64,000 bases of DNA from the NCBI GenBank assembly GCA_965243175.1, contig OZ251532.1, forward strand, positions 3,348,001 to 3,412,000, in the 5' to 3' direction. This DNA comes from VXYL01 sp965243175. GTDB lineage: Bacteria; Pseudomonadota; Gammaproteobacteria; Pseudomonadales; Azotimanducaceae. The stretch's first letter is position 1, and each line of letters opens with the position of its first letter. This document shows, in pieces, positions 42,401-48,409 of the stretch. The notes below the pieces were generated by a model, which made no database searches, had not been told where the DNA came from, and saw only the letters and a list, made by a program, of their open reading frames with translations. A program made the translations under genes and the position numbers.

Positions 42401-44811
42401 TGACGGAAGGCGGCGCGGCCACCGGCATGTACTCGGCGGTGCTCACGGCGCGCCCGTCGGCCGCGGTGACGGTCGCCGTGTCGGGCGACGACGCCGGCCT
42501 CGCGTTCGACACGAGCGCCGACCCCGGCGACCAGACGGAGCTCACGTTCACGGCGATGAACTGGAACGTAGCGCAGACGGTGGCGGCGCGCGCCGAAATC
42601 GACGCCGACGCGGCGACCGAGGAAGCGGTGCTGCTGCACGCCGCTTCCGGCGGTGGCTACGACGGCGTGACGGCGGAGTACGACGTGCGGATATCGGACG
42701 CCGAAGCGGCGCCGGCGCCAGCCCGGGTGCAGGTGTCCTCGGCCGGGACGACGAGCCTGGCGGTGAGCTGGTCGGCATCGCCCGGAGCGCGCGGCTACTG
42801 GGTGCAGTGGCGTCCGGTCGGCGGCGAGTGGAGTCTCGACCGCGTGGTCGAGGTGTCCGGCGGCGGTTCCGCTGGCGGCGGCGGGACGCTGCGCGTGGCC
42901 ACGGGTGCGCTGTCGGCGCGCATCGACGGCCTGCGCGAGGGCGTGGTCTACGAAGTGCGGGTGCTGGGTCTGAACCGCGGCGACCCCGGCGACCCGTCGA
43001 CGCCGGCGAGCGCGATGCCCCGCGCCAGCAGCGCTGGCGGCAACCGCGCGCCGGAGGCCGTGGCGACGCCGGAGATCGTGCTGCTGGAAGTCGGCGGCCA
43101 GACGGAACTCGACCTCTCGCCCATGTTCCGCGAACCAGACGGCGACGCGCTGACGTACTCGGCGGCGTCGACGAACCCAGAAGTGGCATCGGCGACGGTC
43201 GCGGGCGCCACGCTGCGCATCTTCGGCGGCCGCCCCGGCAACGCCGAGATCGCCGTGACGGCGGAGGATCCGCAGGGCCTCTCGGCGCGCTTGGACGTCC
43301 GCGTCGGCGTGATCGGCACGGCGTGCTCGACCGCCCCGGCGCAAGCCCCGGAAGGCGGCACGGCAGTGGTGATGGCGGAACTGGCAGCCGCGGTGGAAGG
43401 TTCGACGACGGTGCGTTGGCGCATCATGCGCGACACGGACCCGGCAACCCCCGACGCGGACGCCGGCGACCACGGCGGCGCGTCCGGCGAAGTGGAGATC
43501 CGCGGCGGCGAACGCTGCGCCGAAATCGAGCTCCCGATCCTGGACGACACGGACGCCGAGCCAGCCCGCGAGTGGTTCGAGGTCGAACTGCGCCTGCGCT
43601 ACAACCGCGACGCCCGACTGGCGAAGACGACGGTGCCGGTCGCGGTGCTGGAAGGCGTCTGCGACCGCGCCCCGCCAGTGCGCCGCGGACTGATGGCGGC
43701 AACCGGCGCGAACGCCTGCGCGGAACCGGCGCCCGCGGACCTGCGCCTGATGCGGATGCTCGACCTCTCCGGTACGGGTCTGGCCGCGCTGGCGACGGAA
43801 GACTTCGGCGGTCTCTCCGCACTGCGGACGCTGGACCTGTCCGGCAACGGCCTGAACGGCCTGCCGGCGCTGCCGATGGCGACGCGCCTGGAACACCTGC
43901 TGCTGGCCGGCAACGCGCTGGAGGCGGTGCCGCTGGGCGCTCTGCCAGCCCCGGAGCGGCTGCGCAGCCTGTCGCTCTCGGACAACGCGCTGGCGGAACT
44001 GCCGGCGGACGCCTTCGAGGCGGTTCGCGGCCTGCGCTCGCTGCGCCTGGACGGCAACCGGCTGCAAGCGCTGCCGAACGGTTTGTTCGCCAATCTCGAT
44101 TCCCTGCGGATGCTGCGCTTGGACGGCAACCCGGGAGCGCCGTTCCGGTTGCCTGTGCATCTGGAACGCATCGGCGCCGAGCCGTGGGCAGCTGCGCCGG
44201 CGACGCTGCGGGCGGTGATGACGTTGGGCGCGCCGTTCGAGACCGTGCTCGCCCTGACCGCCGAGGGCGGAACGTTCGCCGACGGCGCCACGGAGTCGGA
44301 GACGACCGTGCTGGCCGGAGAGACGGCGAGCGAAGCGTTCGCCGTGGACTCGGAGACGGGCTTCGCCCGCGTCTCCCTGATCGCGCCCGAACTCCCGGTC
44401 CGCCAGTGCCTGAGCGGCCCCTGCTGGCAGGGCTTCGCGCTCGAAGCGGGCGAGCCGCTGCCGCTGTTCGCCCGCCCGCTGCAGGTTCTCGCCGTGCCTG
44501 AACCGGCGCCGCTGTTCGGCGACGGCCTGCGCGTGGCGCTGTCGTCGCTGGCGGAGGCGGGCGAGCCGGACGGCGAACTGCAATGGAGCGTCCGCTCGTC
44601 CGATCCGACGGTGGCGACCACGCGCATCCTCGGCGGCCTGCTGCTGGTGGAGCCGGAGCCCGGCGCGGAAGGCGTGGTGGAAGTGGGGGCGACCGCGACC
44701 GACGCCCACGGCCAGACGGCAACCGTGCGCTTCGAGGTGCGCGTGGAGTTCCACTGGCCGACCAGCCCCACGCGAGGCTGGCGCAGCGTCATCCTGAACG
44801 ACCAGCGCTGA
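30448..44811 (+). CDS. Giant secreted repeat protein (4787 residues) with LRR C-terminal module
   Basis: N-terminal Sec-type signal (AAFGVLLLVGGLPALAQ). Residues about 50-575 and 941-1570 hold nine repeats of about 105-120 residues (SGDTYGLAEEI..., VTGSPQLAL, HKVDGS). Residues 582-940 hold three Calx-beta-like domains. 1571-3516 is a four-domain super-repeat (period 487 residues) in four copies. 3517-4085 is diverged Calx-beta-like; about 4090-4191 is fibronectin-III-like; 4201-4290 cadherin/Ig-like; about 4430-4568 LRRs after a Cys-capped GVCDRAP; then a beta-rich tail ending GWRSVILNDQR. No RTX nonapeptides, autotransporter barrel or sortase signal is seen, so how it reaches or holds the surface is open. 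The first third is lower in G+C than the rest. ATG overlaps the upstream stop (ATGA). Confidence 0.92.
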   Translation: MNFMDLTPRVVAAIAIASVGFARALRRSVTAAFGVLLLVGGLPALAQSAPTVTNVAVTSSPASGDTYELAEAIDVEVTFSRAVFRPTIPSGELMLTIGGRQRTARALHGSTQTRWTFRYWVDGLARDPDGISIDAGALSGNFVSADGMAATLALGANTVSNASLHKVDGSVQSTPAITDVRLLSSPTSGDTYGLGEFVEALVVFDRLVVVEHGRGLAYPQLALTVGSQKRQARTTSIITTNSRRNLQGGYYGVSFTYRIQPSDTDTNGISVAADALSLNGGAIKIRGGANSASLDLGSNTISDSSDHKVDGSSESAPTVTGLSLNGPISGDTYGLAEEIAVWVVFDLAVDVTGSPQLVLMVGGQERRADYTGRRFSLGPVTGNRQFEERHMVFRYRVQSSDVDSDGITIAANALSLNGGTVRIADGTTNATLGLGDRALSNDSFRKVDGGQESAPRVTQIYASNLPASGIGVTYGLADEVMVVVLFDHAVDVTGSPSLALASWVTVAGSVTREASYLSGSGSRRLTFRYRVQSSDTDAFDVYALPGALSLNGGSIKLAGSTVNAVVRQAFTTAIGRRVDAGHGAIALSQWTLTVRETSSETYTVRLGKQPVGGNVTVAITGAADGIAASPTSLTFTATNWATAQTVTASSTNDQNQADEVVTLTHTASGGGYGDVTAEIEVTTLDDDAARLNVSLTQLTVEEGASGTYAIHLNTQPSGDVTVTVGGASGAVTVDTDAATGNQSTLTFTRTNWNASQTVTVSAASDSNSANETLILSHTASGGGYGSLDSSARPGVALTVDDDAAPGFVFDANPSTTSEDELGPLLLTEDHATNASKSYTVRLAGQPTQNVTATITSADTYAVTVDDTDGDSGNGVQNTLTFTTANWNTAQTVTVRAVFDSDSRNESIVVNHVAATATSSEYSNVSDNFIVSVTDDDVPPAVIGVTITRNPVSGDTYERAEVIEIGVTFSAPVSVSWPVPRLALGIGSQTRQATYYSRTGSRQLTFFYAVQSSDRDTDGITVASDALSGFIYRTGNSSRRAVLTLGASAIENSSLHKVDGSRATAPSVADVRIETNPRSGDTYGLAEEIWVTVWFDRAVDLTGAPQLALTMDSQMRQMKLGWRSSSGNPRLVSFFHQVESSDMDPNGVSIGANALSLNSGTIKIAGGATNATLNLGASAVTNSLQHKVDGSQEAVPAVAGVYELNYPSGTAFAKAEVIEVEVVFDLAVDVVGRPQLALTIGSQTRLASYWQGSGSRLLWFRYTVQSSDVDTDGVTVRANALSLNGGTIKIADGATDAALGLGGVHDLYVNVDGSQETAPTVTEVAITSEPEDGDAYQLGENVFVRVTFDRAVNVTSAPQLALMVGSQTRQASYYAGTGSPSILFYYTVQSSDRDTDGISIAASALTLNSGTIQILGGTTNAMLGLGTEAITNSSGHKVNGALETALEVTDAQIDSSPANGDTYWLAERIVVRLTFNGSVDVTGSPQLALLIGSQTRQASYSTGTGTPWLDFAYTVQSTDQDTDGVSVSASALTLNSGTIKTAGGTVNAALALGTAAIGNSSGHKVDGSLSLGILLDANPTTTNVNESSPLALDELSTSSNNSKSYTVRLSQEPTQDVTVTITSNDAAVTVGDTDSIANGVQNALTFTSSSWNTPQTVTLTAAQDDNGVGESATITHAASTTSQSEYTNISATITANVTDDEVVGFVFDADPDTANDQSGPLQLNELSSSSTNSDDYTVRLSAEPTQTVTATIASGDTSSVAVGDTDTDTPGDQNTLTFTSSNWNTPQTVTLAAQQDDNGFDESVTITHTAATTPNSEYTSVSGSFTASVNDDETPAITLSASTLTVPEQSNATYTVRLATEPVGGSVTVGITGAADGLAASPTSLTFTSGNWDTARTVTVAAANDDNGENETATFRHAASGADYGSAAAAEIVATSTDDDTPRLQASTTQLTVDENANATYTVRLNTQPSANVTVTVSGASGAVTVDTATTSGNQNTLTFTSSNWGTNQTVTVAAADDGNAVDEELTLSHTASGGDYASLPSGARPGVDVTVDDDDTAGILLDADPDTPNDQSGPLALAELSTASNNSVSYTVRLSSEPTQDATVAIASNDAAVTVDDTDGDSLNGVQNTLTFTSTNWNTPQTVTLTAAQDDNGTPESATITHTSTTASSSEYTNLAATITANTTDDETPGFVFDADPDMANDQSGPLQLNELSSSSTNSDDYTVRLSSEPTQTVTATIASGNASSVTVDDTDGIAQGTQNTLTFTSSNWNTPQTVTLSAQQDDNGYDESVTITHTAATTPNSEYTNVNGSFTASVNDDETPAITLSTATLTVQEQNSADYTVRLATEPVGGNVTVAITGAADGLSTNLASLTFTTGNWNTVRTVRVTAANDDNGESETATFRHTASGADYGSASAAELEATSTDNDTPGLQVSTMQLTVNENANATYTIRLNTEPSANVTVTVSGASGAVTVDTATTNGNQNTLTFTSTNWATAQTVTVAAGDDGNAVNETPTLAHTASGGDYASLPSGSRPSVQLTVDDDDTAGILLDADPGTPNDQSGPLALNELPSASNNSVDYTVRLSSEPTQDATVTIASNDAAVTVGDTDGDSLNGVQNTLTFTSTNWNTPQTVTLTAADDNDGTGESATITHTSATASASEYSNLTASITANTTDDDAPAFVFDADPDTANDQAGPLQLNELSSSSTNSNDYTVRLSSEPTQTVTATITSSNTAAVTVDDTDGIAQGTQNTLTFTSSNWNTPQTVTLTAQQDDNGYDESVTIAHAAATTTNSEYRNVSGNFTASVTDDETPAIALSTTTLTVPEEDSATYTVQLATEPVGGSVTVDITGAADGLSASPTRLIFTTGNWDTARTVRITAANDQNGENETVTFSHAASGADYGSVTAAELVATSTDNDTPSLAVTPTTLEVDENSSGTYRVRLNTQPTGNVTVTVSGASGAVTVDTSTTSGDQNTLTFTTTTWSAHQTVTVAAGDDGNATNEMLTLTHTASGGGYGALGAGARPSVQLEVDDDDTAGILLDADPNTANDQAGPVLLNELSTATNNTYDHTVRLSSEPTQDTTVTIASNTPSVTVGETDGDSLNGVQNTLTFTSANWNTPRTVTLTAAEDDNGVGESATITHTSTTATQSEYTNLSATLTANTTDDDAPSFVFDADPDTANDQSGPLALDELSSSTTNSDDYTVRLYTQPAHAVTATIASNTPSVTVDTAPASGDQNTLTFTATNWATPQTVTLTAQQDDNGFDETATITHRARTTPNSEYTNVSGTFTASVTDDETPAITLSATTLTVPEENSATYTVQLATEPVGGNATVDITGAADGIAPNPTRLVFTARNWNTARQVRVSAANDNDSTNEVVTLSHAASGADYGGVAAADIVVTATDDDTPSLNVSPTRLPVRENGSASYTLRLNTQPSATVTVTVSGTTAEVTVDADPDATGDQTAMTFDATNWNANRTVTVSAADDGNATDETVNLQHAATGGDYTGLALASRPGVEVSVADDDTPALLLDADPDTAGDQPGPLALNEMSGHADNSKPYTVRLATEPTAQVEVAVSSGDRAVSVDTDVTPRTRTLTFTTTNWASAQTVTATAAEDDDASNEPRVAISHTATGGDYENVSAQLLAATVDDDEPAIVVAASALVGSGVAEGGEATYTMRLDTEPAGVARVSVAAEGAVSVDMDRHQAGVQPWLRFDAANWNTPRTALVAGLEDADAASGTAMLRHTSSGADYGRAAAVDVSFAVTDDDAPEVRADATAVEANEGSTAAYSVTLATAPSGGTVEVTPTSSDEAVATVSPTTLRFTSSNWSAPQRVTVRGVADGAANITHPTTGADYGSAPTPTVAATVRDEDAPGVRVEPTLLRMEEGASAGYRVRLNTQPAGDVTVTATSGSSELTLQDGAQQVGTLALTFTTGNWNAEQRVRAQSVDDDDVADETTTVTHSVAGYAGVSSVPTLAVEVEDDDAPGIAFEPAEGLSLTEGGAATGMYSAVLTARPSAAVTVAVSGDDAGLAFDTSADPGDQTELTFTAMNWNVAQTVAARAEIDADAATEEAVLLHAASGGGYDGVTAEYDVRISDAEAAPAPARVQVSSAGTTSLAVSWSASPGARGYWVQWRPVGGEWSLDRVVEVSGGGSAGGGGTLRVATGALSARIDGLREGVVYEVRVLGLNRGDPGDPSTPASAMPRASSAGGNRAPEAVATPEIVLLEVGGQTELDLSPMFREPDGDALTYSAASTNPEVASATVAGATLRIFGGRPGNAEIAVTAEDPQGLSARLDVRVGVIGTACSTAPAQAPEGGTAVVMAELAAAVEGSTTVRWRIMRDTDPATPDADAGDHGGASGEVEIRGGERCAEIELPILDDTDAEPAREWFEVELRLRYNRDARLAKTTVPVAVLEGVCDRAPPVRRGLMAATGANACAEPAPADLRLMRMLDLSGTGLAALATEDFGGLSALRTLDLSGNGLNGLPALPMATRLEHLLLAGNALEAVPLGALPAPERLRSLSLSDNALAELPADAFEAVRGLRSLRLDGNRLQALPNGLFANLDSLRMLRLDGNPGAPFRLPVHLERIGAEPWAAAPATLRAVMTLGAPFETVLALTAEGGTFADGATESETTVLAGETASEAFAVDSETGFARVSLIAPELPVRQCLSGPCWQGFALEAGEPLPLFARPLQVLAVPEPAPLFGDGLRVALSSLAEAGEPDGELQWSVRSSDPTVATTRILGGLLLVEPEPGAEGVVEVGATATDAHGQTATVRFEVRVEFHWPTSPTRGWRSVILNDQR
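30595..35157 (+). repeat. Nine diverged 'GDTY' repeats, split into blocks of four and five
   Basis: Each repeat begins with a P-x-V-T pattern and (S)GDTY-L-AE, contains FDRAVDVTG-type and QTRQASY-type strands, VQSSD-D-DG, LSLNGGTIK, and ends HKVDGS. Block 1 spans about 30595-32170 and block 2 about 33270-35157; three Calx-beta-like domains separate them. Copies are far less alike than the downstream super-repeat units, so this part is older or has not been homogenised. Confidence 0.75.
35158..40995 (+). repeat. Four-copy super-repeat of 1461 bp (A-B-C-D domains)
   Basis: Equivalent points of the ILLDAxP motif start at 35158, 36619, 38080 and 39541, spaced exactly 1461 bp each; the next equivalent point is 40996 (1455 bp). 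In unit two the parts are A 396 bp (ILLDADP), B 396 bp (FVFDADP), C 321 bp (ITLSTATLTV) and D 348 bp (LQVSTMQLTV), summing to 1461. Units share long near-identical stretches such as the NTLTFTS-NW-TPQTVTL strands. Confidence 0.9.
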
Positions 44812-44877
44812 CGGCGACTCCGCCGCGGGCCGTGCGAACCATGCCGCCGGCCGAACGTGCGCCCGTCAACGCGCCGG

Positions 44878-45498
44878 GCTGCGGCTTTCGTATCTGCATC
44901 CGCAAGACACAGTGCCGCCGCGCGCCTTCGACGAGTGCTGGCGCGATGCCGACCTCGTCGCCTACTTCGAGGCCACGTGCAGCCTCTACGTCGCATGGCT
45001 GGAGGCGATGGCGCGGCGTCTGGAAGCACGGCGCACGGAGTTGCGGCGGCCGCGCTTTCCCTACGCCAGCTTCCACGCCCACCAGCGACGCATCGCCAAG
45101 CACGTCTATCGCGGCCTGCGCGACGACGCGCACCGGCTGGTCGAGGCGCCCACTGGCGCGGGTAAGACGATGGCCTGTCTCTTTCCGGCGCTGAAGGCGA
45201 TGGGGGAGGGCGCGCTCGACCGCGGGCGCTGCGTCCGCGAGGACGTGGAGGAGGTGGCGCGGCGCTTCGAGGTCTGTCCGTTCGCGACGGCGACGAGATC
45301 GCGTATCGGCAGCCAGCGATGGCACGGGTCGCGCAAGCGGTTGGCCGAGTCGCCCGCGGCAACCACCCAGGCCTGGCCATGCTGGTGGACCCGCGTTTCG
45401 CAAGTGCGCCCTACCGCGCTTCTTCCCAGCCCGCTGGCGCCCGCGAACCCTTCCCGCCAAGGTCGCCGGGGCCGCGGCGGGAGCATTCTGGTCGTCCG
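44878..45498 (+). pseudogene. Decayed, internally deleted copy of the XPD/DinG-like helicase gene
   Basis: Starts abruptly at the equivalent of base 21211 and matches to about 21557 with few changes (EAPTGAGKTMACLFPALKA is kept). It then skips 210 bp between two copies of GCTCGACCGCG, resumes at VREDVEEVARRFEVCPF, skips a further 1153 bp (a frame-breaking loss) and resumes near 22981 (motif VI region) to about 23193. The iron-sulfur cluster region, DEAH box and the first third are missing, so no helicase can be made. It begins 67 bp after the giant gene's stop. This explains most of the gap 44812-45682. Confidence 0.9.
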
Positions 45499-45682
45499 AG
45501 CGCACTCGGCTGCCGGCGACCTCGTATCCCGGTTTTTCGCGGTGATCCTCAACCCCGAACGAATATATCGTACACTCAGGATGCCGCTTGAGTTGCGGAG
45601 CCATGTTCGACTGTGGTAGGTAGTGGCGCTTGAGAGACAGCCAATCGCGTTGCGGTCGGGCGTCTCGGTTAGGGAGAGTTCA

Positions 45683-46042
45683 TTGGGACGGAACACGGGA
45701 TTGGCGGTGCTGTTCGCCTTCTTCGGGGTGTTGGCGCATGTGCCAGCGGCGGCTTCCGGGTCCGTGGGGCCGGGCGGCGTCAAGGCGGCGGCTCGGGCGG
45801 ACTACTCGCGCGGCAAGGCGGTCGTCTTCAAGGAGCTGGTGTGTCGGAACTGCGCCATCAGCAAGCGGCAGTTCAATCGGCAGCGCGCCACGGATCTGCT
45901 CTCGGACGTCGACGCCGTGCTGTCCGGGGACGATCCGAGCGGCACCTACGTGGCGGCGATTTGCGGCGTCGGCAGGGAGGAAGCGTGCCGCGCGAAGCTG
46001 GAGACGGTGAAGCGCTATTTGACGCGACGCTACAGGCTTTGA
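45683..46042 (+). CDS. Small secreted cysteine-containing protein
   Basis: A 119-residue protein from a TTG start with AGGGAGAG 5 nt upstream; the product begins MGRNTGLAVLFAFFGVLAHV, a clean Sec signal peptide ending near AAASG. The mature part has a CRNC (CxxC) motif and two further Cys (AAICGVGREEAC), suggesting a disulfide or metal site; there is no haem-binding His after the CxxC. No family recognised. Earlier in-frame starts exist (45623) but would bury the signal peptide. It precedes the outer-membrane barrel gene by 81 nt. Confidence 0.65.
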   Translation: MGRNTGLAVLFAFFGVLAHVPAAASGSVGPGGVKAAARADYSRGKAVVFKELVCRNCAISKRQFNRQRATDLLSDVDAVLSGDDPSGTYVAAICGVGREEACRAKLETVKRYLTRRYRL

Positions 46043-46123
46043 GGAGGCGTGTTGTTCCCTCTTGCGAGGGCGCGAGACTGGAGTTCGGCGACTGGCCCAC
46101 ACCCATGGATAGGGAGAACAGGA

Positions 46124-47035
46124 ATGGCTAGGGCACCACACCCTGGGTTCACCGCCGTTCGGCAGTGGCGAGCGGCACTGGGTGCCATGGCGCTTGGCGC
46201 GGTCTTCGCGCCGGCGCCCGCTCTGGCCGATGGGTCGCCTTGGCTGGCCGCGCCCGGCACCGGCTACGCGAGCGTTTCCTTCGTGCAGCAGACGGCCGAG
46301 GATCTCTTCGCCGGCGAGCGCAGGGTTGCCATCGACGGCGGCGGCAAGGAGCTGAGCCAAGGCACGGTCTGGCTGCTCGGCAACTACGCCCTGTCGGACA
46401 ACTTCGGCGTGGACGCGCAGCTCGGCTTCGCAATGGGCGACTTCGACGGCATGACCACTGCCGACACGAGCAGCTTCAACGGGCGCGCGGACACGAGCTT
46501 CGGCATCACCTGGCGATTGGTGGACGAAGTGGCCAGTTCGATGCCGAGTCTGGCGGTGCGCGTCGGCGCCATCATCGCTGGCGACTACGAACCCGGCCAC
46601 ATCAACTCCCTCGGCGACGGCGGCGACGGCACGGAAGCGTCGCTGATCGTCGGCAAGTTCCTCGGCGATCGATTCGGCTTCTCGCTGGAGGCCGGCGTTC
46701 GCGACCGCAACAGCGGCATCCCCACGAACTACTTCGGCAATCTCGCCGCCATCCTGCTGGTGAACGACAAGCTCGCCCTCGGCGCGGACTACAAGGTGGT
46801 GAGGTCGGAGCCCGGCTTGGACATCGGCGGCCCGGGCTTCTGGCCGCCGGACTTGAGCTCGCCGCGCTTCCCGATGGTGCGCGAGGAACGCACCCTCTAC
46901 GGCGGCAGGATGTTCTACAGCTTCAGCCAGAAGATGAGCATGGGCCTCTTCTACTTGGTCGTGGACGATGGCCGCAACACGCCAGCTTCCAGCGCTTTCG
47001 GCGGCTCCTTGAGCTATTCCTTCGGCAGCCCTTGA
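46124..47035 (+). CDS. Outer-membrane beta-barrel protein
   Basis: A 303-residue protein with signal peptide (ALGAMALGAVFAPAPALA) and alternating hydrophobic strands typical of a small barrel (GYASVSFVQQ, GVDAQLGFAMGDF, SLAVRVGAIIAGDY, FGFSLEAGVRD), ending in SYSFGSP. Similar proteins are annotated as transporter-like or phenol-degradation-type outer-membrane proteins; ligand unknown. AGGGAG precedes the ATG. It overlaps the convergent glycosyltransferase by 22 nt. Confidence 0.75.
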   Translation: MARAPHPGFTAVRQWRAALGAMALGAVFAPAPALADGSPWLAAPGTGYASVSFVQQTAEDLFAGERRVAIDGGGKELSQGTVWLLGNYALSDNFGVDAQLGFAMGDFDGMTTADTSSFNGRADTSFGITWRLVDEVASSMPSLAVRVGAIIAGDYEPGHINSLGDGGDGTEASLIVGKFLGDRFGFSLEAGVRDRNSGIPTNYFGNLAAILLVNDKLALGADYKVVRSEPGLDIGGPGFWPPDLSSPRFPMVREERTLYGGRMFYSFSQKMSMGLFYLVVDDGRNTPASSAFGGSLSYSFGSP

Positions 47036-48384
47036 GCACCGCCTAGCCGAGCGACCTGCGGCGGCCCGATGCGCCGCCGGAGATCCCAGCCCATCGCCAG
47101 CGCGATCATTCCGAACTCCACGAGGTAAACCCACCAAGGGTGTCCGAACGGATGCAGCTGGGCGTCGCCCAGGTTTAAGCCGGTAACGTAGGAGAGCAGC
47201 ACCGCCACCGATGCCGTCCACGCCCATGCGCTTCGGTAGACCACCGCGAAGGGCAGCACCCAGATCAGATACCAGGGATTGATCACCGGCGACAGCAGCA
47301 GCATCGCGCCGAGAATCCAATCCCCCCTAGGCACCGCTTCGTCGGTTCGCCGTTGCCGCATCCACCACCAGGCGCACAGGGCCAGCAGCACGACGCCGCC
47401 CACGAGCCGCGCCTCGAAGTCCGGTAGCGGCACGGCGAGGAGCGCGAACAACGCCGCGTTGAACTCCCACTCCAGCGCCATCGTCGCCGTCGACGCCATG
47501 CCGGCGGTGGCGTTCGTCAGCCACGGCGCGAAGGGCAGGTAGAGGGCGGCCAGCACCCCCGCGAAGAGCGCCCAAGGCACGACTCGGGCCCGCATCAGCA
47601 CGAACGGAACCAGCAGCAGCGCGAAGACCTTGGCCCCGGCCGCCAGCGCCAGGCAGACCGCTGCCGTCTTCAAGTGCTCCGCCTTGGCCAACACCACCGC
47701 GGCCACCAGCAGGCAGACGCCTAGACTCTCCGGATGCGCCGTGAACGCGATCTCCTTCACCACCAGCGGACACCAGGCGTAGAGCAGCACCGCGCGTGCC
47801 GGCGCCAGGCGCAAGAGCAGGAGCACGATGCCGAGGTCGAAGGCGACGAAGATGCCCTGCAACGGCAGGACGCTGGCCGGGGTTACGAAGTAGCCCGCCA
47901 GAAACGCCAGTTGCGCGACCGGGCCGTAGATCGTCGGCAGGTCGGGATTGTTCACCTGGTCGAGCACCCGCTGGAACGCTGCGGGCACGGATGTGTCGCC
48001 GAAGTACGCCTCCGGCGGTGCGCCGTAGGGCGTCAAGTCTTCCACGAAACGATAGGCGTCCCACAGATAGCGGTAGAAGTCGTCCTCGAAGATCGGCCCG
48101 CCGAAGAATCCGCAGACGCGGAACGCCAGCGCCCAGAAAACGAGACGGCCAACGGAGAGCGGCACGTCCTGCCGCTTGCCGTGGTAGGCGTACAGCGCGA
48201 AGGTGACGAGCGCGCCCCAGAGGGCGAGCGCCAGAAACCACCAGAGGTCCGGCCCGGCGGGCTGCCGCGCCATCCACGCGAGAACACCGTAGCCGATGGT
48301 GCAGCCGAGCCCGGCAATGTCGACGGCTTGCAACGCCCTAGGCCGGGGCGTCTCGCAAGCGCGCCGTTGTAAAGATGGAAACAA
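47014..48384 (-). CDS. GT-C-fold polyprenol-dependent glycosyltransferase
   Basis: A 456-residue polytopic membrane protein with about 10-12 helices and the acidic first periplasmic loop typical of GT-C enzymes (GPIFEDDFYRYLWD), later PDLPTIYGP and SPVINPWYLIWVLP. Such enzymes transfer mannose or another hexose from a polyprenyl-phosphate donor on the periplasmic side. The annotated TTG start lacks a ribosome site; a start near residue 18 is possible. It lies 25 nt downstream of the pseudokinase operon and may be cotranscribed. The GT2-GtrA protein at 56477 could provide its lipid-linked sugar donor. Confidence 0.78.
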   Translation of the reverse strand: MFPSLQRRACETPRPRALQAVDIAGLGCTIGYGVLAWMARQPAGPDLWWFLALALWGALVTFALYAYHGKRQDVPLSVGRLVFWALAFRVCGFFGGPIFEDDFYRYLWDAYRFVEDLTPYGAPPEAYFGDTSVPAAFQRVLDQVNNPDLPTIYGPVAQLAFLAGYFVTPASVLPLQGIFVAFDLGIVLLLLRLAPARAVLLYAWCPLVVKEIAFTAHPESLGVCLLVAAVVLAKAEHLKTAAVCLALAAGAKVFALLLVPFVLMRARVVPWALFAGVLAALYLPFAPWLTNATAGMASTATMALEWEFNAALFALLAVPLPDFEARLVGGVVLLALCAWWWMRQRRTDEAVPRGDWILGAMLLLSPVINPWYLIWVLPFAVVYRSAWAWTASVAVLLSYVTGLNLGDAQLHPFGHPWWVYLVEFGMIALAMGWDLRRRIGPPQVARLGGAQGLPKE

Positions 48385-48409
48385 GCTGGGCGTCGGGGGC
48401 CGCGAGCCG

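Noticed and set aside
39378..44501. A 1707-codon plus-strand open frame overlapping the giant gene in another register
   Set aside because: Arg/Pro/His-rich translation with the repeat period of the true frame; a shadow frame.
37420..44754. A 2444-codon open frame on the minus strand opposite the giant gene
   Set aside because: It is a by-product of the G+C-rich, biased codons of the plus-strand repeats: it mirrors their period, is composed of low-complexity Arg/Gly/Val/His sequence, and has no domain or ribosome binding site of its own.
45623..45682. GTG start for the small secreted Cys protein
   Set aside because: It would add about 20 charged residues before a clean signal peptide, whereas the TTG at 45683 has a good ribosome binding site at the right distance.
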